Below are positions 1 to 10,564 of a DNA stretch of 64,000 nt, in pieces. This stretch comes from Laetiporus sulphureus 93-53 (Eukaryota > Basidiomycota > Agaricomycetes > Polyporales > Laetiporaceae). A model generated the notes under the pieces. It saw only the letters and a program-made list of their open reading frames with translations. It was not told the DNA's origin and did no database searches. The DNA lies in NCBI RefSeq assembly GCF_001632365.1, contig NW_024468515.1, positions 31,070 to 95,069 on the forward strand, written 5' to 3'. Positions within the stretch are counted from its first letter, which is position 1, and each line of letters begins with the position of its first letter. Both the position numbers and the translations under genes were made by a program.

Positions 1-509
1 CGGGCACCTGCCAGGTCTCGACGCCATGGCCCGAGAACCACTTGACCCTGTCGAACGTGGGAGAGGTCAATGCGTCCTCGGGGATGGGGTCGCCCGCGAG
101 GATATGTCGGGCATGACCACCTTGATGCCGTTGCGGGCAAAGTCACCCGCGAGGAGCTGGATATTCGGCGAGGTCAAGATATGATTACGTTTGATATATA
201 GCATGCGTACCTTGTTATTGACGAGCGGGATGCCAAAGACGTCTGTGAGGAAGAGCAGGACTTTGTCCTTCGAGTAATTGCCTTCCGGGGTCGCTACATA
301 GCACTCGACGCCCCCAATTTGCTCTATCTTTCCTGGAATGCACCACACAGTCAGCTTTGGCTCGAATGGAGTGCAATAAGTACGAGGCCGAGGCGACTTA
401 CCCGTCGGCTCTCCCTCGTGACGGACACCTGTCGATCATTATGCAATCAGCCAATGTTTTGATGGAAATTGCACCACATACCTTTGAAGCAATCGTCGCA
501 GAGACTCAT
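1..509 (-). pseudogene. Dienelactone hydrolase-like gene, copy A (partial, frame-broken)
   Basis: This is the 5' part of a dienelactone hydrolase (DLH)-type alpha/beta hydrolase; the rest lies beyond the left edge. I start it at the ATG at 507-509. A short first exon encodes MSLCDDCFKG, a mini-exon reads VRHEGEPTG, and a third exon reads KIEQIGGVECYVATPEG and TDVFGIPLVNNK. The same exon layout is found in the intact copy at 26110-27191. After the next intron the frame reads LLAGDFARNGIKVVMPD and is then broken. An extra AT dinucleotide near 101-106 sends the frame to a stop at 67-69, while another frame continues with DPIPEDALTSPTFD and homologous sequence to the edge. It is either a young pseudogene or a sequencing error. 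The catalytic Cys, Asp and His would lie outside the window. Family assignment is firm; gene status is open. Confidence 0.8.
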
Positions 510-964
510 GATAGGCAGCGGGGGGAGACAAATGCTATACGGTCGAGAAATATGAGCTTGGTGGCTGGCGCAGATGCGCACTTGTTCATCGACTTAAATC
601 TTCACCAGAGCGCTCACGCATTGTCTCAGATCGGTAAGTCAATCGATCTGCGGCCCGCGAGGATACGAACTTCTGCTGCCGATTGTATACACGTAAGCAT
701 GCCGAGATGACGAACGCATTCGGCGGGTTGCTCAGTGCTCAGCAAGAATGACTTTCAATCGTACCTACAGCCGCCCCGGAGCGCGCTCCGGCCGTTGAGG
801 TCGAGTGGCCCTTCACGAGCGTTTTACGATCACATGACCCGTGTCGTCGCGACCTCGATCTTATCTTATCTCCACGTGCAAAGATCTAGTCAATTTGGCG
901 GAACTCGAACGCTCCTCCGAGTCATCCAAGGTCGTTTTCCGCTTTCAACCTCCTGCTCAGCATC
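510..964. other. Divergent intergenic region, DLH copy A / ARG1
   Basis: This stretch lies between two divergently transcribed start codons and should hold both promoters. Open frames across it have no recognisable protein features. I see no repeat or RNA gene. Confidence 0.5.
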
Positions 965-2674
965 ATGTCCGCCTCGATGGGTCGTGTCTTACTCGCCTAC
1001 TCCGGAGGTCTTGGTACGTAACTCAAGAACACGTCTGTTCGATGGATCAGTCGAGCTTTTGAGTCAGACACCTCGTGCATCCTTGCTTGGTTGATCGAAC
1101 AAGGCTATGAGGTCTATGCATTCATGGCCGACGTAGGCCAGGAGGAGGTAAATGCGCGGTAAAGCTTAGGATAGAGTTGTTGTTGAATTCCTTTCAAGGA
1201 CTTTGAGGCGGCACGCAAGAAGGCACTTGCAGTCGGCGCGAAGAAGTTCTTCCTTGAGGTAATCCAATCTGGATCTCCAAAAGCAGCGAGTTGATCAGAT
1301 CCCTTTGAACCTCGCAGGACTTGAAGCGCGAGTTTGTGACGGAACTCATTTATCCTGCAGTGCAGGCAAACTGCATCTATGAGGTTGCTGCACTCGTACT
1401 CAAAACTGCTGCTGAAATTGATTTTGCGATTCTCAGAACGTCTACCTCCTCGGAACGTCTCTCGCTCGCCCAGTGATCGCTCGCGGAATGATGGCCATTG
1501 CTGACAGGGAGGGCTGCGAGTAAGTCCTCAGTGCGCTGCTTCAAGGCTCATACCGATCGGAACGCAGTTTCGTCTCGCACGGCTGCACTGGCAAGGGCAA
1601 CGACCAAGTTCGTTTCGAACTCGCCTTCTACGGCTTGAAGCCCGACATCAAGGTGATCGCACCTTGGCGCATCCCTGGTATGCTATTCCTGGCACCCTTT
1701 GTCCGTCACGATACTGATGCCTCGTCTCAGAGTTCTACCACCGATTCGCGGGCCGCCAGGCACTGCTCACCTACGCAGCAGAGAAGAAGATCCCCGTCCA
1801 GCAGACCGCCGCCAAGCCATGGTCCACCGACGAGAACCTGTTCCACATCTCCTACGAGGCCGGCATCCTTGAGGACCCCAACATCACGCCCCCGGCGGAC
1901 ATGTGGAAGCTCACCACCGCGCCAGAGAACGCTCCCGACGTGCCCGAGCGCATCTCGATCCAATTCGAGCGCGGCCTCCCAGTCAACGTCACCGTCCCCG
2001 CGCAGAAGAAGGAGTACACGGACGCGGTGGAGATCTTCGTCGCGCTGAACGCGCTCGCGCGCAAGCACGGCGTCGGGCGTATCGACATCGTCGAGAACCG
2101 CTTCATCGGCGTCAAGTCGCGCGGGTGCTACGAGTCGCCTGCGGCGACGATCCTTCGCGCCGCGCACATGGACATCGAGGGCCTCACGCTCGACCGCAAC
2201 GTCCGTGCGCTTCGCGATCAGTTCGTGACCGTCGAGCTGAGCCGTATCCTGTACAACGGACACTGGTTCACACCCGAGCGCGAGTTCGTGGTGAGCTCGA
2301 TCCCGAGCAGTCAGCGAACCGTGAATGGCGTCGTCCGCCTCAAGCTGTACAAGGGTAACGTCGTCGTGGAGGGCCGGTCGTCAGAAGAGGTTTGTTGGCT
2401 GAGCCGTCTATACGAGATCCTGTCGCTCATGCTCTCCTACCACAGGGTCTTTATGATGAGAAGGAGTCCTCGATGGATGAGCTCGGCGGCTTCGAGCCGA
2501 CCGATGCGACGGGTTTCATCCAGATTGAGTCCATTCGTATCAGAAAGTGCGATCTACCTTCAGAAGTGTGCGCTCATTCAGTGCTGACTCTGTGTTGATA
2601 GATGGGCGCAGGCCAACATCCGCAAGGGTCAAGCCGGCATTGAGCCTAAGGATGTCTACGGCACCCGCGTCTAA
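965..2674 (+). CDS. ARG1: Argininosuccinate synthase
   Basis: It condenses citrulline with aspartate, using ATP, to give argininosuccinate, the penultimate step of arginine synthesis. The start is the ATG at 965, giving [16 protein letters not shown]. After an intron the protein continues [20 protein letters not shown], so the ATP-pyrophosphatase loop SGGLDTS is rebuilt across the splice junction. Further signatures are [40 protein letters not shown] and the [16 protein letters not shown] substrate-binding stretch. The last exon ends KDVYGTRV before TAA at 2672-2674. About eight introns of roughly 50-60 nt interrupt the gene, mostly in the 5' half. The product is about 415 residues, the usual length for this enzyme (about 400-445). 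All signature blocks appear intact, so it should be functional. Identification is secure; individual intron edges are by eye. Confidence 0.97.
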
Positions 2675-2824
2675 GCACGTCCCAGTGACTTGCGTTCAGG
2701 GCGGTTCTACTAAAATGTGCTGTGATATATGTTGCTACGTGTTCGGTAACGTAGGTATTGCATATAGGAGTAACGATCCACTGCTTTCAGAAACAGAATA
2801 ATGCGGGCAGAGCAGAGAGTCCGT

Positions 2825-5044
2825 TCAAAGATATTGAATATCTCCGTTCCTTGTTCCAAGAACGACTCGTCCTGCTGCTTCGGAGAACGCACAATGAGTG
2901 ATATCGTCTGAGAAACGACCGTTAGGTACGGTCAGACGTATATGCTTCACAGCTGAGTTCACGTACCGCGCAGGTCGTAAGAGTTGACCTCGTAGATCGT
3001 CGATCCCTCTATCGCACGGCAATTGGCACTATCCCACCAGTCGACCTCTGCTTCATCGTCCGATTCTCCTGTGGCCGCCGTTAGCAACTCATCACCGGCC
3101 TGCTGCTCCGGCGCCTTCTCTGATTCCGGCTCTTCCTCGAGAAGTTCGATCAAAGCGCTGAACCCCACCACGCCCCTCCTCACGCTGCCTCGTCTGCGCT
3201 CAATCCATACGCCGCGCCTACCCGTGGATCCAAGGGCGCACGTGGAAACGAACCCTCGGGCGCCGGGACCGAAGCCACTCCTCGGTATCCGTGCGCCACT
3301 CCCCGCAGAGCTGATGGGCATGGCCATCTGATGCGCGGCCACGAGGCGGACGGACATGTGCGGGGGCAAGTTGTTAGAGGCAGAGTCGGGAGGGAGCATC
3401 AGCGAGACGCGGTAGTGGAATAGCCCGCGCAGGACGTCGTATGCGAGGAAGAAGACAGTCGCGAGTGACTCGTCTGTGCCGGATACATAAAGGTCCGTGG
3501 GTGCAGAGAAGGACGACCCGCGGAAGGTTGTCTGGGAGAACGTATGGGCGATGACCTGTACACGAAAATGATTGTCGGTTGACGTGCAACTCATGTTGGC
3601 GCTAGGTGACTTTGCATGGCATTCTGCGTTGGTCTGGAGACAGGGCAATGTTAATAGCTCGACCGCATGGGACTTGATGCATAGGATGTGGCGGTGGGTA
3701 ATGAACTTTGCCCCAATTATTCCATTCCACTATGAGGGGCAATGAGCCTATCGAATGATGGCAGGAGCAAAAACGCTCACTATCTCTTCTTCATCTAGCT
3801 CGGCTATATCTATTATCCAACGCATTCCGGTCTCCCAGTTGAGAAGAGCGAACAAATTAGAGCACGAAAAGAATGCCAGCCTTCCCTTCGTGTGCAGCGC
3901 ACGGACGAACAACATCTGAGTAGGCATCTGCAACGTCTGAAGAACTTCAAAGCTGGCATGGAATGTTCCTGAATCGTTCCAGTCGGGCAGCGCTACACGC
4001 AGGAAGATGCATCCGCCGACTCTGCGAAAGAAGCGTGAGGATTCATCGCAGAGGAATATATAGGGCTTTTCTTACGAAGTGACAGCAATGATCAAAGAAT
4101 TGTCGGCATCGTCCATGGCCGCACAGGATGATGAGAGTAGGTCCGTGCCTGGGAGTGTATCGGTGGTATGACATAATATTTTGGGTCTCTTGGCATCCTC
4201 GTTTCTCACACCAGCGGACAGTGCGTTGCCGGGTTGCAGGTCCCACAATTGGAGGAGTCGCTCGTGATATACACAGAGCAGCCAGCGATCAAGGAAAGTG
4301 TTCAATGCCAAAAATGTCTTCGATGTATCACGGTCGACTGAAGACTTCGCCCCCGCTGGCGCCGATGGAGACTGAAGCAAAAGCGGACGTCTCGCATGTT
4401 TCCAGGATGCATCAGTATGGTTGATTGAGATCACTAAACGTTCTAGTTCGGCGTCAGAGAGTGGAAGAGCAGCCGTGGTTGGATTACGAGAGAACGGGAA
4501 GGGTAGAGGGAGATGCTGTCGCTGAGACTGAAGGAGGGACAGCCAAAGTAGACGATCACGAGTGAGGTTATGCAGGCTCCTGCAGCTCTGTGATCAGTTG
4601 CAGCATAATCCCGGCCTAGAATGCATATGATGTTCTGTTTGAAAGGAGATTCCAGCTACTCGTAGCATTACATATCCTTTGACATGATCATTAAGTGCAC
4701 ATCGGAGCAACGTGGCACCTTCAACTTTATGAGGTACGCGAACGAATACGCGTCTCATCCGCATTACATCAACTCAGCCACGGCGAGGCAAGCGACTTGC
4801 ACTGCTATTCGTCGCATTGCGCAGGATTGATAGTTACGTTCGACTAAGCACTGATTGTCAACATGTAAACACTGACCTGGCGAACGGAAAGCACATCAGG
4901 CACATCAATATGCTCGAGTATTTGTAGTAATAGTTCGTGAAAGATGCTTAGAAGATGCGGTCGAGGTCCAGGTGCTGTCAACTCAGCAGGGGCATTAGGG
5001 GAAGATTCTAGTTGTTCTGTAGGAGGGAGTGGCATTGTATCCAT
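2825..5044 (-). CDS. F-box domain protein
   Basis: The start codon at 5042-5044 gives MDTMPLPPTEQLESSPNAPA. An F-box follows at about residues 28-60 (HLLSIFHELLLQILEHIDVPDVLSVRQV), the motif that binds Skp1 in SCF ubiquitin ligases. A long C-terminal region is spread over several exons. It has WD-like stretches, including WLLCVYHERLLQLWDLQPGN and LFVRALHTKGRLAFFSCSN, which in this common mushroom family probably form a beta-propeller-like substrate-binding part. It ends TNGDIQYL-like (FSEAAGRVVLGTRNGDIQYL) at the stop at 2825-2827. An Arg/Gly-rich insertion and a Glu-rich segment lie near the C-terminus. Substrate is unknown. The 3' end is 150 bp from the convergent ARG1 stop. F-box call is solid; repeat type is inferred. 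Confidence 0.75.
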
Positions 5045-5333
5045 TTGGACTGTGCGAGCCTGATATCGGGATGAACGTTGGGTTGGGTCCTGAATGATTC
5101 ACCCGTGTATCTGTTACAGTTGCACGAGGGTTAGTCACGATGTCGCCAAATTGGTAGTACTACACACCTACAGAACTTGTTGATCTTAAGAAAGGTTGTC
5201 CTACTTTGATTCCACTAGCACACAACGTAGCAGTGGCGGTGGTGCAGTCACAAGCAAGCATGTCACATCATGACGCGTCGCGTCACGGCGTATACGATCG
5301 AAAGGATCACGCTTTATCACGCGCGATGCTTCG

Positions 5334-6564
5334 ATGCTGCTCAGAATTGCGGTCAGACGCCTAAGACCTCAGCTGCTCTTTCTCAGACATCCTATCAGCG
5401 TCAGAAGGTCATTCAGAGTAACTACTGCCCCGCGATATCATACCAAAATGGACCAAAGCGAAGAGGCACAGACGGAGAAACGAGAGAAGAAGCATCGCGC
5501 TCACGGTGGATCGGCCAAGCTCAGAGGACACCCCAGAGATTCCCCAGAAACACGCATGTCTAAGACTCTGTCCTGGATGTTACGACACGGTGCCAAGTCG
5601 GAGGGACTAGTGATGCGGTCAGATGGCTATGTACGTGTTGATGACCTGGTACGCCTACCTACCTCTCCAAGGTAATGCTACACATGAATGACTCCGGGCA
5701 CGATTTCGAAGTAGCTGAAGCGCCCTAAAATGAAAGATTTGAACTTCGAGATGTTACAAGAGATCGTGAAGAATGACAATAAGAACAGATATAATCTGCT
5801 TTCTGAACCGGACCGGAGCTCGGATTCCCCAGAAGGAATCTGGTGGATTAGGGCCAACCAGGGCCATTCTATCAAAGTACGTCGATTTCATGCGCCTACT
5901 CAGCGCAGCTGAATGGACTTTTCAGTCGGTAGCTCTGGATCTGCAACCGATAAACTCCCCAGCGGACATCTCTACTGGAATCGCCGTGCATGGCACATCA
6001 ACGAAGGCATGGGAGTATATTCGTGAGCGTTCAGACGCATCGTACATTTGCATATTCATAATTCATAATGAACGTATCGTCAGGTTCACAGGGTCTATCG
6101 AAGATGAATCGAAACCACATCCATCTCGCCCAAGGCGTCCCTGGATCAGGAGTGATCAGCGGTAAGCCAACATCCGTGACTGCCTCTTGCTGTCGAGATG
6201 TCCTCTAACTTACTTGTATCATACAGGAATGCGCGCTTCGTCTCAGCTCCTGATCTACGTCGACGTGCAAAAAGCGCTCGATGCCGGCATCAAGTTTTAT
6301 CTTTCTGCTAACGGCGTCGTGCTCACCGAGGGCGATGAGAACGGCTTCCTGAGCCCTGAGTTCTTCGCCCGCGTCGAGACGTCAAAAGGCAAGCCGCTGC
6401 CTGGTTGGGAGGATACACAGCCTGTGCGACGCCTGGATGGCACGGACGTTGCAGTGGACAAGAATACTTTGGCCATTGCAAAGGAAAGTACGAAAACACC
6501 AGGAACAATGACAGCATCGGCTGCGGAAGAGGCTATTGAGGGAGTAGAGAAGAAGACAGTGTAA
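5334..6564 (+). CDS. TPT1: tRNA 2'-phosphotransferase (Tpt1/KptA family)
   Basis: It removes the 2'-phosphate left at the tRNA splice junction, transferring it to NAD+. Core blocks in order are TLSWMLRHGAKSEGLVMRSD with the conserved His, GIWWIRANQGHSI, AVHGTSTKAWEYI, NRNHIHLAQGVPGSGVI, and MRASSQLLIYVDVQKALDAG followed by FYLSANGVVLTEG. The Arg-His-Arg-Arg catalytic pattern of the family can be placed on these. Introns split the gene, and the ..WEYI/RSQGLSKMN.. junction reads in frame. Two in-frame starts compete. ATG 5448 (MDQSEEAQTEK) fits a nuclear/cytosolic enzyme; ATG 5334 adds 38 residues rich in Arg and free of acidic residues, like a mitochondrial presequence. The C-terminal tail after PLPGWEDTQPV is low complexity. 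Family call is secure; start is open. Confidence 0.93.
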
Positions 6565-6711
6565 AGTATAACTTAGTGAATCATTATTGGCATGATGCAG
6601 AGTGGAAGGCCAAAGTCACAGCAAGATATGCATAACTTAGGAGAGCCATCAGTGCCGAGCAGTCGCCCATCGTGCACATCCAGCGATATGTATGAAAGAA
6701 CGTGCAGCGCT

Positions 6712-9700
6712 TTACCGCGTCTCTTGTGACGACGCTGGACTCGAGCTTTCCAAAAGCCATCTGAAAGACTCGGAATCCTTCTTCGTACGCCCTCGAGCGC
6801 GGATGTTGCATTGACGAACAGAACCGTTGAATCCGACGCGATTGTCATTGTCAGAAGTATCCGCAGAATTGTCCTTCATACGCTCTTGACTGAGGTTTTC
6901 GTCCCTGAGAGCAGTAGTACATAATGAACGCACAGTGAGTCAGGTTCCCTTTATGGCATGCAAGGTCTACTCACGATTGAGCATGCATCGCTCGCGCTCT
7001 CAACAGAGGATGCATCGATCGCTGGCTAACACCGACGGCTGCACCAGTGGATGACTGCGACGACGCTTGAGAAAGCTTTTGGGCCTTTGGCGTCGCATCC
7101 TGCTCAACGATCTCCGAGCCCTGCGAGGGATGCACATTCCCGTCTCTACCAAACCGGAGCTCCGGCGACGCCATTCGCTTCATGTCCGGATATTCTACTC
7201 TCCGTGCATCCGAGTCAGCGCTATCGCTCGTGGGCAGGTTCTCCTTCTCCCTCTGTGACTGCCTCTCTTGATTCGTGTCAGGAGCACGGCCTTTCCTCCT
7301 GGGCTTAGATCTTCTTGTTGGCTTGTTCGGACCACCTTCCTTGGATCCGTCCTCGCAGAAAGCTATGTCCATGTCGGAAGGCGGCGCAACACTACGCGCT
7401 TTCGACCTTGTTCTTGATGACTTCACAGCCTCCTGAAATTGACCCTTCTTTCGCATGGAACCGGGATCCTCATCGTCAATCAGCACAATTACGTTGTTTC
7501 TGAGCTCCGTCCTAGCCCGGGAAGACTTCACTCTGTCTCGTGATAACTTCGTCTTGCCCTTACCCTTCGCCAGACTCGGTGCATCGCTGGTCTCGACATC
7601 GCTATTCTCATCCTCCGCTGCCATCTTCTTGGGCCTAGTTTTCCACCTTCCCTTGCGCAGCTGCTCCGGCGGCGGTTCTGGCGTGCTCCACATCTCCTCC
7701 ATCTTCTCCTCCTCCTCCAATTCCTTCCTCCTCCGCTGCGCCCGCCGCATAATGATCTGCTCCCCAGCGCCGACGACATCCTCTCCGTCCGGATGGTCAT
7801 CCGGAAACATAGCGACGCCGTACTCGGCGCTCTCGTGAAGCGTGGCAATTGCCTGTTCGCGAGTCTGGTCCATGTCGTGCATGACGAGCGACACGGCGGC
7901 CTCTGGCGCTAGGACGAGTTGGATGAAGTCGGTCGGAGTTAACGGTAGGGTGGAGTGCGGGTCGAAAGAAGAGGGCGGAAAGAGGTTGTAGATCGTCTGG
8001 TGGATAATCACATATCCTAATTCGCCATAACTGTCAAAGTCTGAATTAGAAAGTAGCAAAATTGAGGTATGTATGATGCTCACTAGCCAGGCTGAGTTTT
8101 GTTGAAGCTCGCAAACTGTCCCGCGACGCCAGCCAGCTGCCTTGAGCCTTTCTTCTTGATCCTTGTCACCACATCCCTCCAAAACACGCTGCCCTTTCTA
8201 GGTCGGTCATTCCACTTGTCGCCATCACTACGTTCATCCGATTCATCCTCCTTCTCTGCGCCCAATTGGAAATCCTCGTCCACGTCGTCTACGATCTCCT
8301 GCAACCATGGCTGGAGCGCCTGCACACGTGCAGACAGACCATCCCAGTCGATTCCCGTCGGCCATCCGCGCCGCCGCGCAAGCGGCACATGGTGGTTCTC
8401 GAATTCATGGCGCTGGCAGACATCGACGAACAGGCCCAAGTCAGCACGTAACCCGAGGCAGTTTGTCGGACGCGGATCCGGCCAGGACGCCTCGCGGGCG
8501 GTCGCGATGAGCGCCAGGAGATGCGGAGTTGGAGCGGAGGGCAGAGGTTCGTCGCACCATGGACATAGAGTGGATGGGTCAACGGCTGAGTTCAGGTACA
8601 CTGCAAATCGCACAAATTAGTTGCAGTCGAAGCAAGATAGGGTGTTGAACTGACATAGATCGTCTTCGTTGAGTTCCGATGATTTGTTAGCACCAATGTT
8701 CGTGGCCAGGCTGTCGCGATGTGTTGAGCGGCAGTGTTCAACAACGTGCATGTGGTGTAAGGCTACGCACAACTCGCTCTCCTCAGAACGTCTCTTCTTC
8801 CGCTCCCGCCTCGGTACCCCAAGATCTTCATCACCGCTATCCTCGCCTGATCCGCGTTTGCCAGGGGAATGTCCGATGCCCTCGAGCACTTGTGTCTCCA
8901 TAGGGAAGGGTCTGACTTTATATCCAGACTTTGAGTGCGCATAAGCATCCTCATCGTCCTCGCTTTCAGTAGATGATAACATGCCAGCGCGCTCTTTTCC
9001 CTTGCTCGAGCGGCTGCCTTGAGATAATGACCCCTGTCGCTCACTGCTGACCTGAGATTTCCTACCATGGTCCTTTCTGACAGGCGATGAGAGGGGCGAC
9101 AGCATCGGAAATGCCTGGGGGAGCTTTAGCTTAGTAGCTGCCTTAACAGTGGCATGCTGTTCTCGTGCTTGAGATGATAGAGGAGATAGTGCTGCAATGG
9201 GATCTTCCTCATCCTTGGCCGTTCCGTTGCCTTTCGTCTTCTCGGGAGCGTTTTCGTTCCTGAGCGGGGACATATGTGGAAACTCCTCCAGAGGTCTGAA
9301 ATGCTTCCCTCGCTTCATGTTATTCTTTGGATGTTCCTCCTCTGATCCATCATCGTTCTCCGCATTGGAGCCCTTGAATGTTGGACGCGGCTTGGGACGC
9401 CGAGCCGCCTTTGCGCGCGGCGTGTCGAACACGTCTTCGACGTCAGACCCCACGGAGATGGGTGTATGCGCGCCTTTACGATTGCTGGGTTCATGAAGAG
9501 GAGGCTGCTTCTTCTGCCGTCCCTTGCGCTGGCCGCCACAAGTGCCCCCGTCTATGGTGTCATTTCGCGTGCCTGAATACGCGAGTCTCGGCGCCAGCCG
9601 CGAAGAGGAGGCGACAGGAGGCGACGACGGTGTCGAGGAAGCAGCGCGAGACGTGGCCGACCTAGTTCGCACCTGAGCGGGGGAGTTCAACGACGACTCG

Positions 9701-10362
9701 CTGTGGTGCGAGTCCCTATTGCCAGCGGTCTTCTTTTTGAATGAGGGGAGCTTTCGATCGGGAGGAAAGTCGGGATTGATGTCGTGATACTCTCCATTGA
9801 CAAAAATCTTGTCCGGCTTGTCCCTTTGCCCCTCCTTCTCGTATTCCACAGCGCCTGCCATGCTACGGCCTCCGCTCGACTTCTTATTCGCAGAGGCAGC
9901 TTGTCGCCGGTCGGGCGAGAGGAAGTCAAGCTCGTCTCCGCTGCTAGTCAGGTTCTTTTTTGTGCTTGAACGCGTCCCCAGCATCGCGTCTTTATGTGCA
10001 CGGTTGCCGGTGTTCAATTTTGGCTTTGCGGAATTTGCCTGGCAAGGCCCGAAGTCACTGCCGAGATCCACGAATAACGTGCCCGAGGATCGCGTGGGAC
10101 GCTCTTTCATGCGGAGCTCCTGCGACGAGAACAAGTCTTCCCCGGCGTGTCGCAAGCTATCCATGGCTTCCTCCATGGACGATGCGGTCTGTCCGGCGCA
10201 CTCGCCAATGCCGTCGATGCTGTCTTGTAGATTGGCCGCACGCAGCGAGAGCGCCACGTTAGATGAGAATTCTGCGCGTCTGGACGTAAAGAAGAACGTG
10301 ATGCGAGAGTCGCGTACCGCGCGGGGATGATCGCGTCCGTGATCTGTGACGACACGCGTCAA
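6712..10362 (-). CDS. RTC4-like domain protein
   Basis: This is a large protein of about 1150 residues. Its N-terminal half, from about 10362 to 8690, is disordered and basic/Ser-rich, with many SP sites such as ALSPLSSQ and FPMLSPLSSPV. The RTC4-like domain follows: LCPWCDEPLPSAPTPHLLAL, CQRHEFENHHVPLARRRGWP, IDWDGLSARVQALQPWL, then across an intron FNKTQPGYYGELGYVIIHQT, NLFPP and TPTDFIQLVLAPEAAVSLVM. In yeast, Rtc4 was linked to telomere capping; the biochemical role is unknown, and the family is expanded in mushrooms. A charged tail contains HPDGEDVVGAGEQIIMRRAQ, where D/E-rich and K/R-rich blocks alternate. At 6971 a TGA lies inside a good GTGAGT donor. Splicing it adds a last exon ending SSSPASSQETR at 6712; retention ends the protein at MHAQS. 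The true start among several N-terminal Met codons is uncertain. Confidence 0.82.
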
Positions 10363-10564
10363 GCCGCGTGGCCAACGTGACAGTCACGCTGATGCACGTC
10401 GACGGGGCGCCTGCTCGTGGCTGCCCTCACCTCGTCCTCAACCGTCACGTCCGTTGCCAAAGTCATCTTGTGTTGCGAGTAAGAAGCAACCACTTTGCTG
10501 AGATTTTTGCTGTTGCTTATTTACTCACATTGTCTGGAGGTCCTAAAAAGCAAGCAATATAGCC

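Noticed and set aside
735..1094. 119-codon frame upstream of ARG1
   Set aside because: Overlaps the real ARG1 start in another frame and has no protein features.
9197..9496. Plus-strand frames across the RTC4-like N-terminal half
   Set aside because: Shadows of the long disordered minus-strand exon.
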